Of a DNA stretch of 64,000 bases, positions 11,305 to 20,274 are shown piece after piece; within the stretch, counting starts at the first letter, position 1; every line of letters starts with the position of its first letter. The DNA comes from an uncultured Dokdonella sp. (GTDB lineage: Bacteria; Pseudomonadota; Gammaproteobacteria; Xanthomonadales; Rhodanobacteraceae), in the NCBI GenBank assembly GCA_934526015.1, contig CAKSZY010000002.1:62001-126000 (forward strand), read 5' to 3'. The notes below the pieces were generated by a model. It saw only the letters and a list, made by a program, of their open reading frames with translations, had not been told where the DNA came from and did not search any database. A program made the translations under genes and the position numbers.

Positions 11305-12789
11305 TCAGCCTTCCCGCGCAGCCATGATGAGCTCGCGCGCACGTTCCTCGTCGACGCCCTCGATGGCGAGCTCGACGAGCTCGTCGGTGGCGAGATCGGC
11401 GAGGTTCTCGCGGGTGACGATGCCGTGGCGCGCAAGCTCGTAGGCGAGCGATTCCTGCATGGTGTCGACGGCCAGCAGATCGTCGGCCGGCTTGTGTTCC
11501 TCGATTTCCTCTTCGACCGCAAGCGCCTCGGTCAGCAGCGCATCGCGGGCGCGCGCGCGCAGTTCCTCGACGATGTCCTCGTCGAAGCCGTCGATGGCGA
11601 GCAGCTCGGCGGTCGGCACATAGGCGATTTCCTCGATCGTCGAGAAGCCTTCCTGGACGAGGATCTGGGCGATCTCCCCGTCGACCTCGAGCTTGGCGCT
11701 GAACAGCTCGCGCGCCGCTTCCTGCTCCGACTCGCTCTTCTGGCGCACCTGGTCGGCGGTCATGACGTTGAGCTGCCAGCCGCTGAGCTTGCTGGCGAGG
11801 CGCACGTTCTGGCCACCGCGTCCGATCGCCTGGGACAGCTTGTCCTCGGCCACGGCGATGTCCATCGAGTGCTTCTCCTCGTCGACGATGATCGACTGCA
11901 CCTCGGCCGGGGCCATCGCGTTGATGACGAACTGCGCCGGATTCTCGTTCCACAGCACGATGTCGATGCGCTCGCCGTTGAGCTCGTTCGACACCGCCTG
12001 CACGCGCGAACCGCGCATGCCGATGCAGGCGCCGATCGGATCGGTGCGATGGTCGTGGGCGACCACCGCGATCTTGGCGCGGTCACCCGGATCGCGTGCA
12101 CAGGCCTTGATCTCGACCAGACCCTGGCCGACTTCCGGCACTTCGAGCTTGAACAGCTCGATCATGAACTCGGGCGCCGTGCGCGAAATGAACAGCTGCG
12201 GACCCCGCGCCTCCGAGCGCACCTCGTAGAGGTAGCCGCGCAGGCGATCGCCGGCACGCACTGCTTCGCGCGGAATCGCCTTGTCGCGCGGAGTGAAGGC
12301 CTCGGCGTTGCCGCCGAGGTCGATGTAGAGATTGCCGCGCTCGACGCGCTTGACGATGCCGGTGATGAGTTCGCCGACGCGGTCGCGGTAGGCATCGACG
12401 ACCTGGGCACGCTCGGCCTCGCGCACGCGCTGCACGATGACCTGCTTGGCCGCCTGCGCGGCGATGCGGCCGAATTCAGGATTCTCGATCTGCTCCTCGA
12501 TGAACTCGCCGACCTCGGCATCCGCCTTGACGTCGACTGCGTCCATCAGGCGGATCTGGCGATCCGGAGACTCCATGACGACGTCGTCGGCGACCACTTC
12601 CCAGCGGCGGAACGTCTCGTACTCGCCGGAATGGGTGTCGATCGACACGCGCGCGGCGACGTCCTCGCTCGGATAGCGCTTCTTGGCGGCGGACGCCAGC
12701 GCGGCCTCCATCGCCTCGAAAATCACCTCCCGCGGCACGCCCTTTTCATTGGCGACGGCATCGACGACCAGCAACAGCTCTTTGCTCAT
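11305..12789 (-). CDS. nusA: Transcription termination/antitermination factor NusA
   Basis: NusA binds RNA polymerase and modulates pausing, intrinsic termination and rRNA antitermination. At 494 residues it matches the E. coli length. It begins [20 protein letters not shown] and carries the S1 domain ([20 protein letters not shown]) and two KH domains ([13 protein letters not shown] and [13 protein letters not shown]). Two acidic helix-hairpin-helix repeats lie at the C-terminus (residues 360-490), as in gammaproteobacterial NusA. It is followed by infB after a 74-bp gap. Confidence 0.98.
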   Translation of the reverse strand: MSKELLLVVDAVANEKGVPREVIFEAMEAALASAAKKRYPSEDVAARVSIDTHSGEYETFRRWEVVADDVVMESPDRQIRLMDAVDVKADAEVGEFIEEQIENPEFGRIAAQAAKQVIVQRVREAERAQVVDAYRDRVGELITGIVKRVERGNLYIDLGGNAEAFTPRDKAIPREAVRAGDRLRGYLYEVRSEARGPQLFISRTAPEFMIELFKLEVPEVGQGLVEIKACARDPGDRAKIAVVAHDHRTDPIGACIGMRGSRVQAVSNELNGERIDIVLWNENPAQFVINAMAPAEVQSIIVDEEKHSMDIAVAEDKLSQAIGRGGQNVRLASKLSGWQLNVMTADQVRQKSESEQEAARELFSAKLEVDGEIAQILVQEGFSTIEEIAYVPTAELLAIDGFDEDIVEELRARARDALLTEALAVEEEIEEHKPADDLLAVDTMQESLAYELARHGIVTRENLADLATDELVELAIEGVDEERARELIMAAREG

Positions 12790-12823
12790 GAGTCTCGGCT
12801 CCTGTGCGACCGCTCCGGCGGCC

Positions 12824-13351
12824 TCACCCTTGTTTCGGGCCACGCTTGCGCGACCCGCTGTCCTCGTTCCTGCGTTTCGCCGCCACCAGGCCCATGGCCT
12901 CGTAGTCCGGCACCAGGCGCGCCTTGGCGATGTTCGAATGCGCGATCGACGCCTCGCGCCCGTCCTGCTCGATGACGATGGCCTCGTCGTCCACGTGGCG
13001 CAACATGCCGTGGAAGCGCCTGCGCCCATCGATCGGCAGCGCGGTGCTCACCCGTACCTCGCTGCCGATGAAGCGGCTGAACTGCTCCGGCGTGAACAGC
13101 GGCCGGTCCAGTCCGGGCGACGACACCTCGAGCGTGTAGCGGCCCTCGATCGGATCGTTGACGTCGAGCAGCGCGGAAATCTCGCGGCTGGTGCGCTCGC
13201 AATCCTCGATCGTCACCGGGCGCTCCGGCGCGTCGATGTAGACGCGCAGCAGGCTGCTGCCCCGGTTCGGGCTGAACTCGATGCCGACGTACTCGAGACC
13301 GAGATCGGTCACGAGAGGAGCCAGCATTTCGTCGAGTTGTTCTTTGGTCAC
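12824..13351 (-). CDS. rimP: Ribosome maturation factor RimP
   Basis: RimP assists maturation of 30S subunits. The 175-residue product is read from a GTG at 13351 (V/MTKEQLDEMLAPLV). It shows the family signatures GLEYVGIEF, RVYIDAPERPVTIEDCE and LEVSSPGLDRPLFT, followed by an SH3-like C-terminal domain. The start was chosen because the family begins just before the first helix and the upstream sequence is a terminator hairpin. It is the first protein-coding gene of the operon with nusA and infB. Confidence 0.95.
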   Translation of the reverse strand: MTKEQLDEMLAPLVTDLGLEYVGIEFSPNRGSSLLRVYIDAPERPVTIEDCERTSREISALLDVNDPIEGRYTLEVSSPGLDRPLFTPEQFSRFIGSEVRVSTALPIDGRRRFHGMLRHVDDEAIVIEQDGREASIAHSNIAKARLVPDYEAMGLVAAKRRNEDSGSRKRGPKQG

Positions 13352-13376
13352 GCCTGGTCCATGTCGTCGCAAAACC

Positions 13377-13402
13377 AAAAAAAAATGGGCGCAAGGCCCA
13401 TT
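13377..13402 (-). terminator. Rho-independent terminator between tRNA-fMet and rimP
   Basis: On the minus strand AATGGGC and GCCCATT form a 7-bp stem around a 5-nt loop, followed by a run of nine T (9 A at 13377-13385 on the plus strand). It sits only about 25 bp upstream of the rimP start, so rimP-nusA-infB expression must depend on read-through or attenuation here, or on a very short promoter region. Confidence 0.8.
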
Positions 13403-13463
13403 CCGTAGTCCGCCGTTGTCTGCTTCCCAACTTCGGCAACGTGCGCTTCCTGCGCCTCCGGCA

Positions 13464-13487
13464 GAAGGGCCGCCGAAGCGGCCCTTC
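13464..13487 (-). terminator. UUCG-loop hairpin 3' of tRNA-fMet
   Basis: A perfect 10-bp stem (GAAGGGCCGC/GCGGCCCTTC) is closed by TTCG on the minus strand and starts 10 bp after the tRNA CCA. There is no T-run, so it may be a processing or stabilising hairpin rather than a complete terminator. Confidence 0.55.
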
Positions 13488-13497
13488 CCCGAAGAAC

Positions 13498-13574
13498 TGG
13501 TAGCGGGGGCAGGATTTGAACCTGCGACCTTCGGGTTATGAGCCCGACGAGCTGCCAGACTGCTCCACCCCGCA
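13498..13574 (-). tRNA. metY: Initiator tRNA-fMet (CAT)
   Basis: This is a 77-nt cloverleaf with encoded CCA. The anticodon loop CTCATAA is flanked by three consecutive G-C pairs (GGG/CCC), the hallmark of initiator tRNA. The first acceptor position is T1 opposite T72, unpaired as required for formylation; E. coli uses C1-A72. It lies directly upstream of rimP-nusA-infB, the same place as metY in E. coli. Confidence 0.96.
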
Positions 13575-13693
13575 TCAGAGCCGGCTATGGTAGTGGGATT
13601 GCTGCATCCGCGCAATACGGAATCGACATCGACCCGGATGCGGGTCGTCGCGGGCGGCGTCCGGGAAGCCCGGAAAGCGGAAAAACCCCGCGC

Positions 13694-15145
13694 TCAGACG
13701 CCGAACGCGAGGTTGCACCAATCGTACAGCGGCCCCCACAGGAAGCCGAGGGCGACGAGGGCGAGGCCGTTCAGCGAGATGACCCAGCGCAGCGGCAGGT
13801 CGGCCGGCAGCGGCAGCCGGGCGGCATCGGCCGCGGCATCGAAGTACATGACCTTGACCACGCGCAGGTAGTAGTAGAGGCCGATGATCGCGAACACGAT
13901 GGCGACGATCGCCAGCCAGAGGAAACCGGCGTCGATGGCTGCCTTCAGCACGAGCAGCTTGGCGAAGAAGCCGAACAGGGGCGGCACGCCGGCGAGCGAA
14001 AACATCGCGATCGCCATGATGCCGGCATACCACGGGCTGCGCTGGTTGAGGCCCTTGAAGTCGTCGATTTCCTCGGCCTCGAAACCGGCCCGTGCCAGTA
14101 CCGCGATCATGCCGAAGGCGACCACCGCGGTCAGCACGTAGCTGATCGCATAGAACGCCGCCGCCGCATAGCCCGCCGGCGACGAACCGACGAAGCCGAG
14201 CAGCAGGAAGCCGACGTGCGAGATGGTCGAATAGGCGAGCATGCGCTTGAGGTTCGACTGCACGATCGCGAACAGGTTGCCGACCGCGAGCGAGGCGACC
14301 GCGAGCACGGCCAGCATGATCGACCACTGCTCGCCGAAGCCGCCGAGGGCGCCTTCGAAAAGGCGATAGGCGAGCCCGAATGCCGCCAGTTTCGGCGCCG
14401 AGCCGATGAAGATCGTCACCGCGGTCGGGGCACCGTGGTAAACGTCCGGAAGCCACATGTGGAACGGAGCGGCCCCGAGCTTGAAGGCGACGCCGACGAC
14501 GACGAAGACGAGGCCGACGGCAAGCAGGTTCGCATGCGCGACGTTGCCGATCGAGCCATGGATGCCGGCCAGGTCGAGGGTGCCGGTCGCGCCGTACAGC
14601 AACGACATGCCGTAGAGCAGCAGGCCCGATGCCAGCGCGCCGAGCACGAAATACTTGATCGCGGCCTCGGCGGACAACTGCGATTCGCGGTTGAGCGCGA
14701 CCAGCGCGTACGAGGAGAGGGCGAGCAGTTCAAGGCCGAGATAGGCGGTGATGAGGCTGCCGGCGGACACCAGCAGCATCATGCCGATGGTGGCGAACAG
14801 CACCAGCAGGTAGAACTCTCCGGCCAGCAGCCGGCGCTCGCGCAGGTAGTTGCGGCCGTAGATGAAGGCCAGGGCGCTGGTCAGCAGGATGAACTGCTTG
14901 AGGATCACCGAGATGCCGTCGTGCAGGAACATGCCGTTGAACGCGGCGATGCCCTTTCCGGCCGGCAATGCACCCTTCCAGACGAACACCGAAGTCAGCG
15001 CCAGTGCAGCCAGCGAGAGCGTGTGGGTGATGACCCGCCGGGAAGGCTTGAGAAACAGGTCGACGAGCAGGATCACGCAGGTGGCGCCGAGCAGGACGAG
15101 TTCCGGCAGGATCGCGAGCAGGTCGTTCGGGTCGAATTCGATCAT
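13694..15145 (-). CDS. nuoN: NADH-quinone oxidoreductase subunit N
   Basis: NuoN is one of three antiporter-like proton-channel subunits of the membrane arm of complex I. The 483-residue product is almost entirely hydrophobic, with about 14 predicted transmembrane helices. It includes the conserved YLGLELLALSSYALVA segment carrying the key Glu and LKRMLAYSTISHVGFLLLG in the second half. It ends the nuo cluster; the next gene downstream is tRNA-fMet 119 bp away. No strong terminator with a T-run was seen in that gap. Confidence 0.97.
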   Translation of the reverse strand: MIEFDPNDLLAILPELVLLGATCVILLVDLFLKPSRRVITHTLSLAALALTSVFVWKGALPAGKGIAAFNGMFLHDGISVILKQFILLTSALAFIYGRNYLRERRLLAGEFYLLVLFATIGMMLLVSAGSLITAYLGLELLALSSYALVALNRESQLSAEAAIKYFVLGALASGLLLYGMSLLYGATGTLDLAGIHGSIGNVAHANLLAVGLVFVVVGVAFKLGAAPFHMWLPDVYHGAPTAVTIFIGSAPKLAAFGLAYRLFEGALGGFGEQWSIMLAVLAVASLAVGNLFAIVQSNLKRMLAYSTISHVGFLLLGFVGSSPAGYAAAAFYAISYVLTAVVAFGMIAVLARAGFEAEEIDDFKGLNQRSPWYAGIMAIAMFSLAGVPPLFGFFAKLLVLKAAIDAGFLWLAIVAIVFAIIGLYYYLRVVKVMYFDAAADAARLPLPADLPLRWVISLNGLALVALGFLWGPLYDWCNLAFGV

Positions 15146-15155
15146 CGTCAGTTTC

Positions 15156-16664
15156 TCAGGCCTTGGCGATCAGCAGGGCCGATACGAGTTGCTGCACCGA
15201 GGTCTCCATGAGATCGGTCAGCGGTTTCGGATAGATGCCGAAGAACAGCACGGCGGCGGCAAACGAACCGAGCACGATCCATTCGCGCATGTCGAGGTCG
15301 TCGAACTCGGCCACCTTCGGATTGGTCACTTCGCCGAAGATCACCCGCTTGACCAGCCACAGCGTGTAGGCGGCGCCGATGATGAGGGTGAAGGCGGCGA
15401 CGGCGGCCACCCAGGCGTTGTCCTGGAAGGTCGCGAGGACGACCATGAACTCGCCGACGAATCCGCTGGTTCCGGGCAGGCCGCAATTGGCCATCGCGAA
15501 CAGCACGAACAGCGCGGCAAACCACGGCATCGAGTTCGCCACCCCGCCGTAGTCGCGGATCATGCGTGAATGCAGGCGGTCGTAGAGCACGCCGATGCAG
15601 GAGAACATCGCGCCGGAAACGAAGCCGTGCGAGATCATCTGCACCATCGCACCCTGCATGCCGAGACGGGCGGCATCGGGGTTGTCGTGCACGCGCACGA
15701 GCGCCAGGGTGATGAAGATGCCGAGGGTGACGAAGGCCATGTGGGCGATCGACGAATAGGCGATCAGCTTCTTCATGTCGTCCTGCACGAGGGCGACGTA
15801 GCCGATGTAGACGACCGCGACGAGCGACATCGCGATCACCACCCAGGCGTACTCCTGCGAGGCGTCCGGGGTGATCGGCAGCGAGAAGCGGATGAAGCCG
15901 TAGCCGCCGACCTTCAACATGATCGCCGCCAGCACGACCGAACCGCCGGTGGGCGCCTCGACGTGGGCGTCGGGCAGCCAGGTGTGCACCGGCCACATCG
16001 GCACCTTGATCGCGAACGCGATCAGGAAGGCGAAGAACAGCCAGAACTGCTCGCGCGAACCGAGCGTGGCCTGGGCGAAGGCCGCCATCGAGAACTCGCC
16101 GGTCTTCATGTGCAGGTAGATCAGCCCGACCAGCATGAAGATCGAGCCAAGGAAGGTGTAGATGAAGAACTTGAGCGTCGCGTAGACGCGCCGCGGCCCA
16201 CCCCAGATGCCGATGAGGATGAACATCGGGATCAGCATGGCCTCGAAGAACACGTAGAACAGCAGCGCATCGGTCGCCGCGAACACGCCGATCAGCATGC
16301 CCTCGAGCAGCAGCATCATCGCCATGTACTGCGACACGCGGGTGTCGACCGAGCCCCAGGCGCCGATGATGACGAGCACGCTGGTGAAGGTCGTCAGCAC
16401 GATCAGGGCGACGGCGATGCCGTCGACGCCGAGCGCGTAGAACACCCTCAGCGCATCGATCCACGGATGCGACTCGACGAACTGCATGCCGCCGCGCGCG
16501 GCGTCGTATTGCAGCCACAACGGGATGCTGAGCAGGAAAGTCGCCAGCGCGAGCAGCAGGGTCAGCCAGCGTGCCGTACCGGCGCGGCGGCCGCAGGCCA
16601 GCACGGCCACGGAACCGGCGATCGGCAACCAGATGAGGACGCTGAGAAGGGGCCAGTCAGCCAT
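15156..16664 (-). CDS. nuoM: NADH-quinone oxidoreductase subunit M
   Basis: NuoM is an antiporter-like proton-pumping subunit of complex I. At 502 residues with about 14 hydrophobic helices it has normal length. It shows FFEAMLIPMFILIGIWGG with the conserved Glu, WPVHTWLPDAHVEAPTGGS, and KKLIAYSSIAHMAFVTLG. It lies 10 bp upstream of nuoN and 21 bp downstream of nuoL, so all three antiporter-like genes are co-transcribed. Confidence 0.97.
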   Translation of the reverse strand: MADWPLLSVLIWLPIAGSVAVLACGRRAGTARWLTLLLALATFLLSIPLWLQYDAARGGMQFVESHPWIDALRVFYALGVDGIAVALIVLTTFTSVLVIIGAWGSVDTRVSQYMAMMLLLEGMLIGVFAATDALLFYVFFEAMLIPMFILIGIWGGPRRVYATLKFFIYTFLGSIFMLVGLIYLHMKTGEFSMAAFAQATLGSREQFWLFFAFLIAFAIKVPMWPVHTWLPDAHVEAPTGGSVVLAAIMLKVGGYGFIRFSLPITPDASQEYAWVVIAMSLVAVVYIGYVALVQDDMKKLIAYSSIAHMAFVTLGIFITLALVRVHDNPDAARLGMQGAMVQMISHGFVSGAMFSCIGVLYDRLHSRMIRDYGGVANSMPWFAALFVLFAMANCGLPGTSGFVGEFMVVLATFQDNAWVAAVAAFTLIIGAAYTLWLVKRVIFGEVTNPKVAEFDDLDMREWIVLGSFAAAVLFFGIYPKPLTDLMETSVQQLVSALLIAKA

Positions 16665-16685
16665 GGTGGTCGTGATTCCCGTCGA

Positions 16686-18722
16686 TCAGGCTGCAGCGCG
16701 AGTGGTCATCCACCACAATCCCGCCAGCAGCAGGATGAGGCCGAGGATCATCGCGAACGCGTAGTGGTAGAGGTAGCCGGACTGCAGGCGCCGCACGCTG
16801 GCGGACACCCGCGCGATGAAGCCGGCCGAGCCGTTGACGACGGCGCCGTCGATCAAGCCGGCATCGCCGATGCGCCACAGCCCGCGTCCGAAGCCGACGC
16901 CGGCACGGGCGAACACGGCCTGGTAGAGGTCGTCGATCCAGTACTTGTTGGCGAGCAGCGTGTGCACGGGCTTCAGTGCGCGCTCCGCCGCATCGGCAAT
17001 GCCGGGCCGGAACAGCCAGATCCAGGTGGCCGTGGCGAAACCGGCCAGGGCGATCCAGAACGGCGGCTGCAGGATGCCGTGGAGGACGAAGCCGAGCGGC
17101 CCGTGCCAGCCTTCGCCGATCCGCGCGATCACGTCGTTGGCCTCGCGCACGAAGATCGCCGAGCCGAAGAAATCGCCGAACAGCATCGGTCCGATGGTGA
17201 ACCAGCCGATCGCGATCGACGGAATCGCCAGCAGCACGAGCGGCAACGTGACTACCCAAGGCGACTCCTGCGGCGCATGCTCGAGGTGCCCGGGCGCGTG
17301 GTGGCCGTGGTGATCGCCATGGCCGTGGTGCGCGTCGACCACGAAGCGTTCCTTGCCGTGGAAGGTCATGTAGAGCAGGCGGAAGCTGTACAGCGCGGTC
17401 ACGAACACGCCGACCATCACGCAGAAATACGCGTAGCCGGCGCCGGTCCGCTGCGATGCGTGGACCGCCTCGATGATCGCGTCCTTAGAGAAGAAGCCGG
17501 AGAAGAACGGCGTGCCGGCCAGTGCCAGCGAGCCGATCCACATGGTGATCCAGGTGACCGGCATGTGCTTGCGCAAGCCGCCCATGTGGCGCATGTCCTG
17601 CTCGTGGTGCATGGCGATGATGACCGAGCCGGCACCGAGGAACAGCAGCGCCTTGAAGAAGGCATGCGTCATCAGGTGGAACACCGCCGCCGAGTACGCC
17701 GACACGCCGAGCGCAACGGTCATGTAGCCGAGCTGCGACAGGGTCGAATAGGCGACCACGCGCTTGATGTCGTTCTGCACGACGCCGATCAGGCCGGTGA
17801 ACAGCGCGGTGGTCGCGCCGATCACCAGCACGAAGGTCAGCGCGGTTTCGCTGAGCTCGAACAGCGGCGACATGCGCGCGACCATGAAGATGCCGGCCGT
17901 GACCATGGTGGCGGCATGGATCAATGCCGAGATCGGCGTCGGGCCTTCCATCGAGTCCGGCAGCCAGACGTGCAGCGGCACCTGTGCCGACTTGCCCATC
18001 GCGCCGATGAACAGGCAGATGCAGACGATCGTGGCGACATGCCAGGGGTGTCCGGCCAGCAGCTCGACCGTGCGCGCCCCCATGTCGAGCGCCGGGTCGC
18101 GGGCGACCGCGAACACGCTGGCGTAATCGAGCGAACCGAACCACAGCAGCACGCCGGCGATGCCGAGCAGGAAACCGAAGTCGCCGACCCGGTTGACGAG
18201 GAACGCCTTCATGTTGGCGAAGATCGCCGTCGGCCGCTTGAACCAGAAGCCGATCAGCAGGTAGGAAACGAGCCCGACCGCTTCCCAGCCGAAGAACAGT
18301 TGCAGGAAGTTGTTGCTCATGACGAGCATCAGCATGGAGAAGGTGAACAGCGCGATGTAGCTGAAGAAGCGCTGGTAACCGTCATCCTCGGCCATGTAGC
18401 CGATCGTGTAGATGTGCACCATCAACGAGACGAAGGTGACGACCACCATCATCATCGCGGTCAGCCGGTCGACGAGGAAGCCGACGTGGGCGCTGTACTT
18501 GCCGACCGCGAACCAGGTGTAGAGGTTCTCGTTGAAGACCTCGGCACCGCCCCAGACGAGGCCGTACAGCACGTACATCGACAGCGCGCAGCTCAGTGCG
18601 ACGCCGGCGATGGTGACGGTATGCGCGCCGACGCGACCGATCTGCCGTCCGAACAGGCCCGCAAGCACGGCACCGGCGAGCGGGGCGAGGACGATCATCA
18701 GTAGTATGGTCTTGCTGATCAC
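16686..18722 (-). CDS. nuoL: NADH-quinone oxidoreductase subunit L
   Basis: NuoL is the distal antiporter-like subunit with the long lateral helix. The product has about 678 residues from GTG 18722 (V/MISKTILLMIVLAPLAG), which is preceded by an AAGGGTGG-like Shine-Dalgarno sequence. An ATG at 18740 would add MNEGWF and cannot be excluded. It contains GWEAVGLVSYLLIGFW with the essential Glu, PLHVWLPDSMEGPTPISALI and a His-rich loop (HHGHGDHHGHHAPGH) near residue 460. The C-terminal helices are present, so the gene is complete. A 111-bp gap with twin hairpins separates it from nuoK. Confidence 0.96.
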   Translation of the reverse strand: MISKTILLMIVLAPLAGAVLAGLFGRQIGRVGAHTVTIAGVALSCALSMYVLYGLVWGGAEVFNENLYTWFAVGKYSAHVGFLVDRLTAMMMVVVTFVSLMVHIYTIGYMAEDDGYQRFFSYIALFTFSMLMLVMSNNFLQLFFGWEAVGLVSYLLIGFWFKRPTAIFANMKAFLVNRVGDFGFLLGIAGVLLWFGSLDYASVFAVARDPALDMGARTVELLAGHPWHVATIVCICLFIGAMGKSAQVPLHVWLPDSMEGPTPISALIHAATMVTAGIFMVARMSPLFELSETALTFVLVIGATTALFTGLIGVVQNDIKRVVAYSTLSQLGYMTVALGVSAYSAAVFHLMTHAFFKALLFLGAGSVIIAMHHEQDMRHMGGLRKHMPVTWITMWIGSLALAGTPFFSGFFSKDAIIEAVHASQRTGAGYAYFCVMVGVFVTALYSFRLLYMTFHGKERFVVDAHHGHGDHHGHHAPGHLEHAPQESPWVVTLPLVLLAIPSIAIGWFTIGPMLFGDFFGSAIFVREANDVIARIGEGWHGPLGFVLHGILQPPFWIALAGFATATWIWLFRPGIADAAERALKPVHTLLANKYWIDDLYQAVFARAGVGFGRGLWRIGDAGLIDGAVVNGSAGFIARVSASVRRLQSGYLYHYAFAMILGLILLLAGLWWMTTRAAA

Positions 18723-18782
18723 AAACCACCCTTCATTCAAGAAACCATCCCTGGTGCGTTGTTCCGGTCTCGACGTCCGTGT

Positions 18783-18820
18783 CGAGCCGTTCGTCGGCTC
18801 GCGATGCCCGTCGGCATCGC
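18783..18820. other. Twin hairpins in nuoK-nuoL intercistronic gap
   Basis: Two adjacent perfect inverted repeats occur: CGAGCCG-TTCGT-CGGCTCG (18783-18801) and GCGATGCC-CGTC-GGCATCGC (18801-18820). They lie in the only sizeable gap between nuoK and nuoL. There is no T-run, so this looks like an mRNA processing or stability element rather than a terminator. Confidence 0.6.
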
Positions 18821-18833
18821 GCGAAATCCCGAC

Positions 18834-19139
18834 TCACCCCTTGAGCCGGTCAATGCCGGTCACGTCGATCGTCGCGCGGTTGCGGAACAGCACGACGAGG
18901 ATCGCGAGACCGATCGCCGCCTCGGCGGCCGCGACGGTGAGGATGAAGAACACGAACACCTGACCGGCCGGATCGCCGAGATGGCGCGAGAAGCCGATGA
19001 AGTTCGTGTTGACCGCCAGCAACATGAGTTCCAGGCACATCAGCAGGACGATCACGTTCTTGCGGTTGATGAAGATGCCGGCCACGGCAATGCAGAACAG
19101 CACCGCGCCGATCGTGAGGAAGTGGGCAAGCGTGATCAT
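18834..19139 (-). CDS. nuoK: NADH-quinone oxidoreductase subunit K
   Basis: NuoK is a small membrane subunit of complex I homologous to MrpC. The 101-residue product has three transmembrane helices, with the conserved Glu in [17 protein letters not shown] and a second Glu in [16 protein letters not shown]; both are part of the proton path. The ATG overlaps the nuoJ stop by 4 bp (ATGA), showing coupling. Length is standard for the family. Confidence 0.97.
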   Translation of the reverse strand: MITLAHFLTIGAVLFCIAVAGIFINRKNVIVLLMCLELMLLAVNTNFIGFSRHLGDPAGQVFVFFILTVAAAEAAIGLAILVVLFRNRATIDVTGIDRLKG

Positions 19140-19744
19140 GGCCGGGGGCCTCCCTTCGTTTCCGCGTCCATCCTGACCATGCGCAGGCGATCGCCCGGTT
19201 GCACCATGACCTGGCGCCCCGGATTCTGGCTGCGCACGCCGGCGCGCTTGCGCAGGGTCAGCGGCACGGCCGCGATCAGGCCGACGGTCAGGATCAGCGC
19301 GGCAACCTCGAACGGCAGCAGGAAATCGCGGAACAGCGTGTTGGCCAGCCAGGCGATGTTCGACTCGCCGGCCGGATTCGGTGCCGACGGCACCGCCAGT
19401 GCCTTCACGCCGATCAACATGAGCATCTCGACCAGCATGACCACGGCGATGCCGATGCCGACCGGCAGGAAGCGCACGAAGCCCTCGCGCAGCGGGGCGA
19501 GGTCGACGTCGAGCATCATGACCACGAACAGGAACAGCACCATCACCGCGCCGACGTAGACGAGGATCAGCGCGATGGCGAGGAACTCGGCCTCGCCGAG
19601 CAGCCACACGCAGGCCATCGAGAAGAAGGTCAGCACGAGGCACAGCGCCGCGACCACCGGATTCTTCACGCTGATGACGCCGAGCGCGGCTGCAGCAGCC
19701 ACGGCGGCGAAGGCGTAGAAGCAGACGAGCTGGAACGTCACCAT
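19136..19744 (-). CDS. nuoJ: NADH-quinone oxidoreductase subunit J
   Basis: NuoJ is a five-helix membrane subunit of complex I. The 202-residue product starts [18 protein letters not shown] and contains [17 protein letters not shown], the conserved helix with the pi-bulge that links quinone chemistry to proton channels. The start was chosen at the ATG just before the first helix; the longer open frame upstream has no family support. It is 16 bp from nuoI and overlaps nuoK by 4 bp. Confidence 0.96.
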   Translation of the reverse strand: MVTFQLVCFYAFAAVAAAAALGVISVKNPVVAALCLVLTFFSMACVWLLGEAEFLAIALILVYVGAVMVLFLFVVMMLDVDLAPLREGFVRFLPVGIGIAVVMLVEMLMLIGVKALAVPSAPNPAGESNIAWLANTLFRDFLLPFEVAALILTVGLIAAVPLTLRKRAGVRSQNPGRQVMVQPGDRLRMVRMDAETKGGPRP

Positions 19745-19760
19745 GATTCTCCCGGTTTGC

Positions 19761-20249
19761 TCAGCGGAACGCCGCATCCTGCGCGCGCGCGGCAGCGATC
19801 TCGCTTTCGAAGCGGTCACCGATGGCGAGCAGTTGTGCCTTGGTCATGACGTTCTCGCCGCGCTGCTCGAAGTGATACTCGTGGATGCCGGTCTCGACGA
19901 TCGAATCGACCGGGCAGGATTCCTCGCAGAACCCGCAGAAGATGCACTTGAAGAGGTCGATGTCGTAGCGCGTGGTGCGGCGGGTGCCGTCCTCGCGCGG
20001 CGCCGAGTCGATGGTGATCGCCAGCGCCGGACAGACCGCCTCGCACAGCTTGCAGGCGATGCAGCGCTCCTCGCCGTTCGGATAGCGGCGCAGCGCATGC
20101 AGGCCGCGGAAGCGGTTCGACTTCGGGATCCGCTCCTCCGGGTAGCGCATCGTGTACTTGGGCTTGAACATGTAACGCAGGGTCAGCCACATGCCGGCGA
20201 GAAGCTCGAGCAGCAGGAGGCTTTTCAGGTAATGGACGACTCTGTTCAT
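19761..20249 (-). CDS. nuoI: NADH-quinone oxidoreductase subunit I
   Basis: NuoI carries the two tetranuclear clusters N6a and N6b of complex I. Both ferredoxin motifs are visible in the 162-residue product: [12 protein letters not shown] and [12 protein letters not shown]. The N-terminal [19 protein letters not shown] is the membrane-associated helix. An alternative start 12 codons upstream adds an Arg/Ala-rich stretch and was not used. It lies between nuoH and nuoJ. Confidence 0.97.
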   Translation of the reverse strand: MNRVVHYLKSLLLLELLAGMWLTLRYMFKPKYTMRYPEERIPKSNRFRGLHALRRYPNGEERCIACKLCEAVCPALAITIDSAPREDGTRRTTRYDIDLFKCIFCGFCEESCPVDSIVETGIHEYHFEQRGENVMTKAQLLAIGDRFESEIAAARAQDAAFR

Positions 20250-20274
20250 GGCTCGGATCCGGGCTCTGGCTCGC

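Noticed and set aside
11231..11953. 240-residue N-terminal extension of IF-2
   Set aside because: The conserved IF-2 N-terminus [10 protein letters not shown] begins at 11230. The extension is an out-of-frame reading of nusA.
13658..13676. Terminator after nuoN (TCCGGG-CTT-CCCGGA)
   Set aside because: The stem is short and has no following T-run, so it was not listed as a terminator.
15570..18704. Very long plus-strand open frame (over 1000 codons) rich in His, Asp, Glu, Arg and Gln
   Set aside because: It is the complement of nuoM and nuoL. High GC keeps the antisense frame free of stops, and the composition is that of a reverse-complemented membrane protein. It matches no family.
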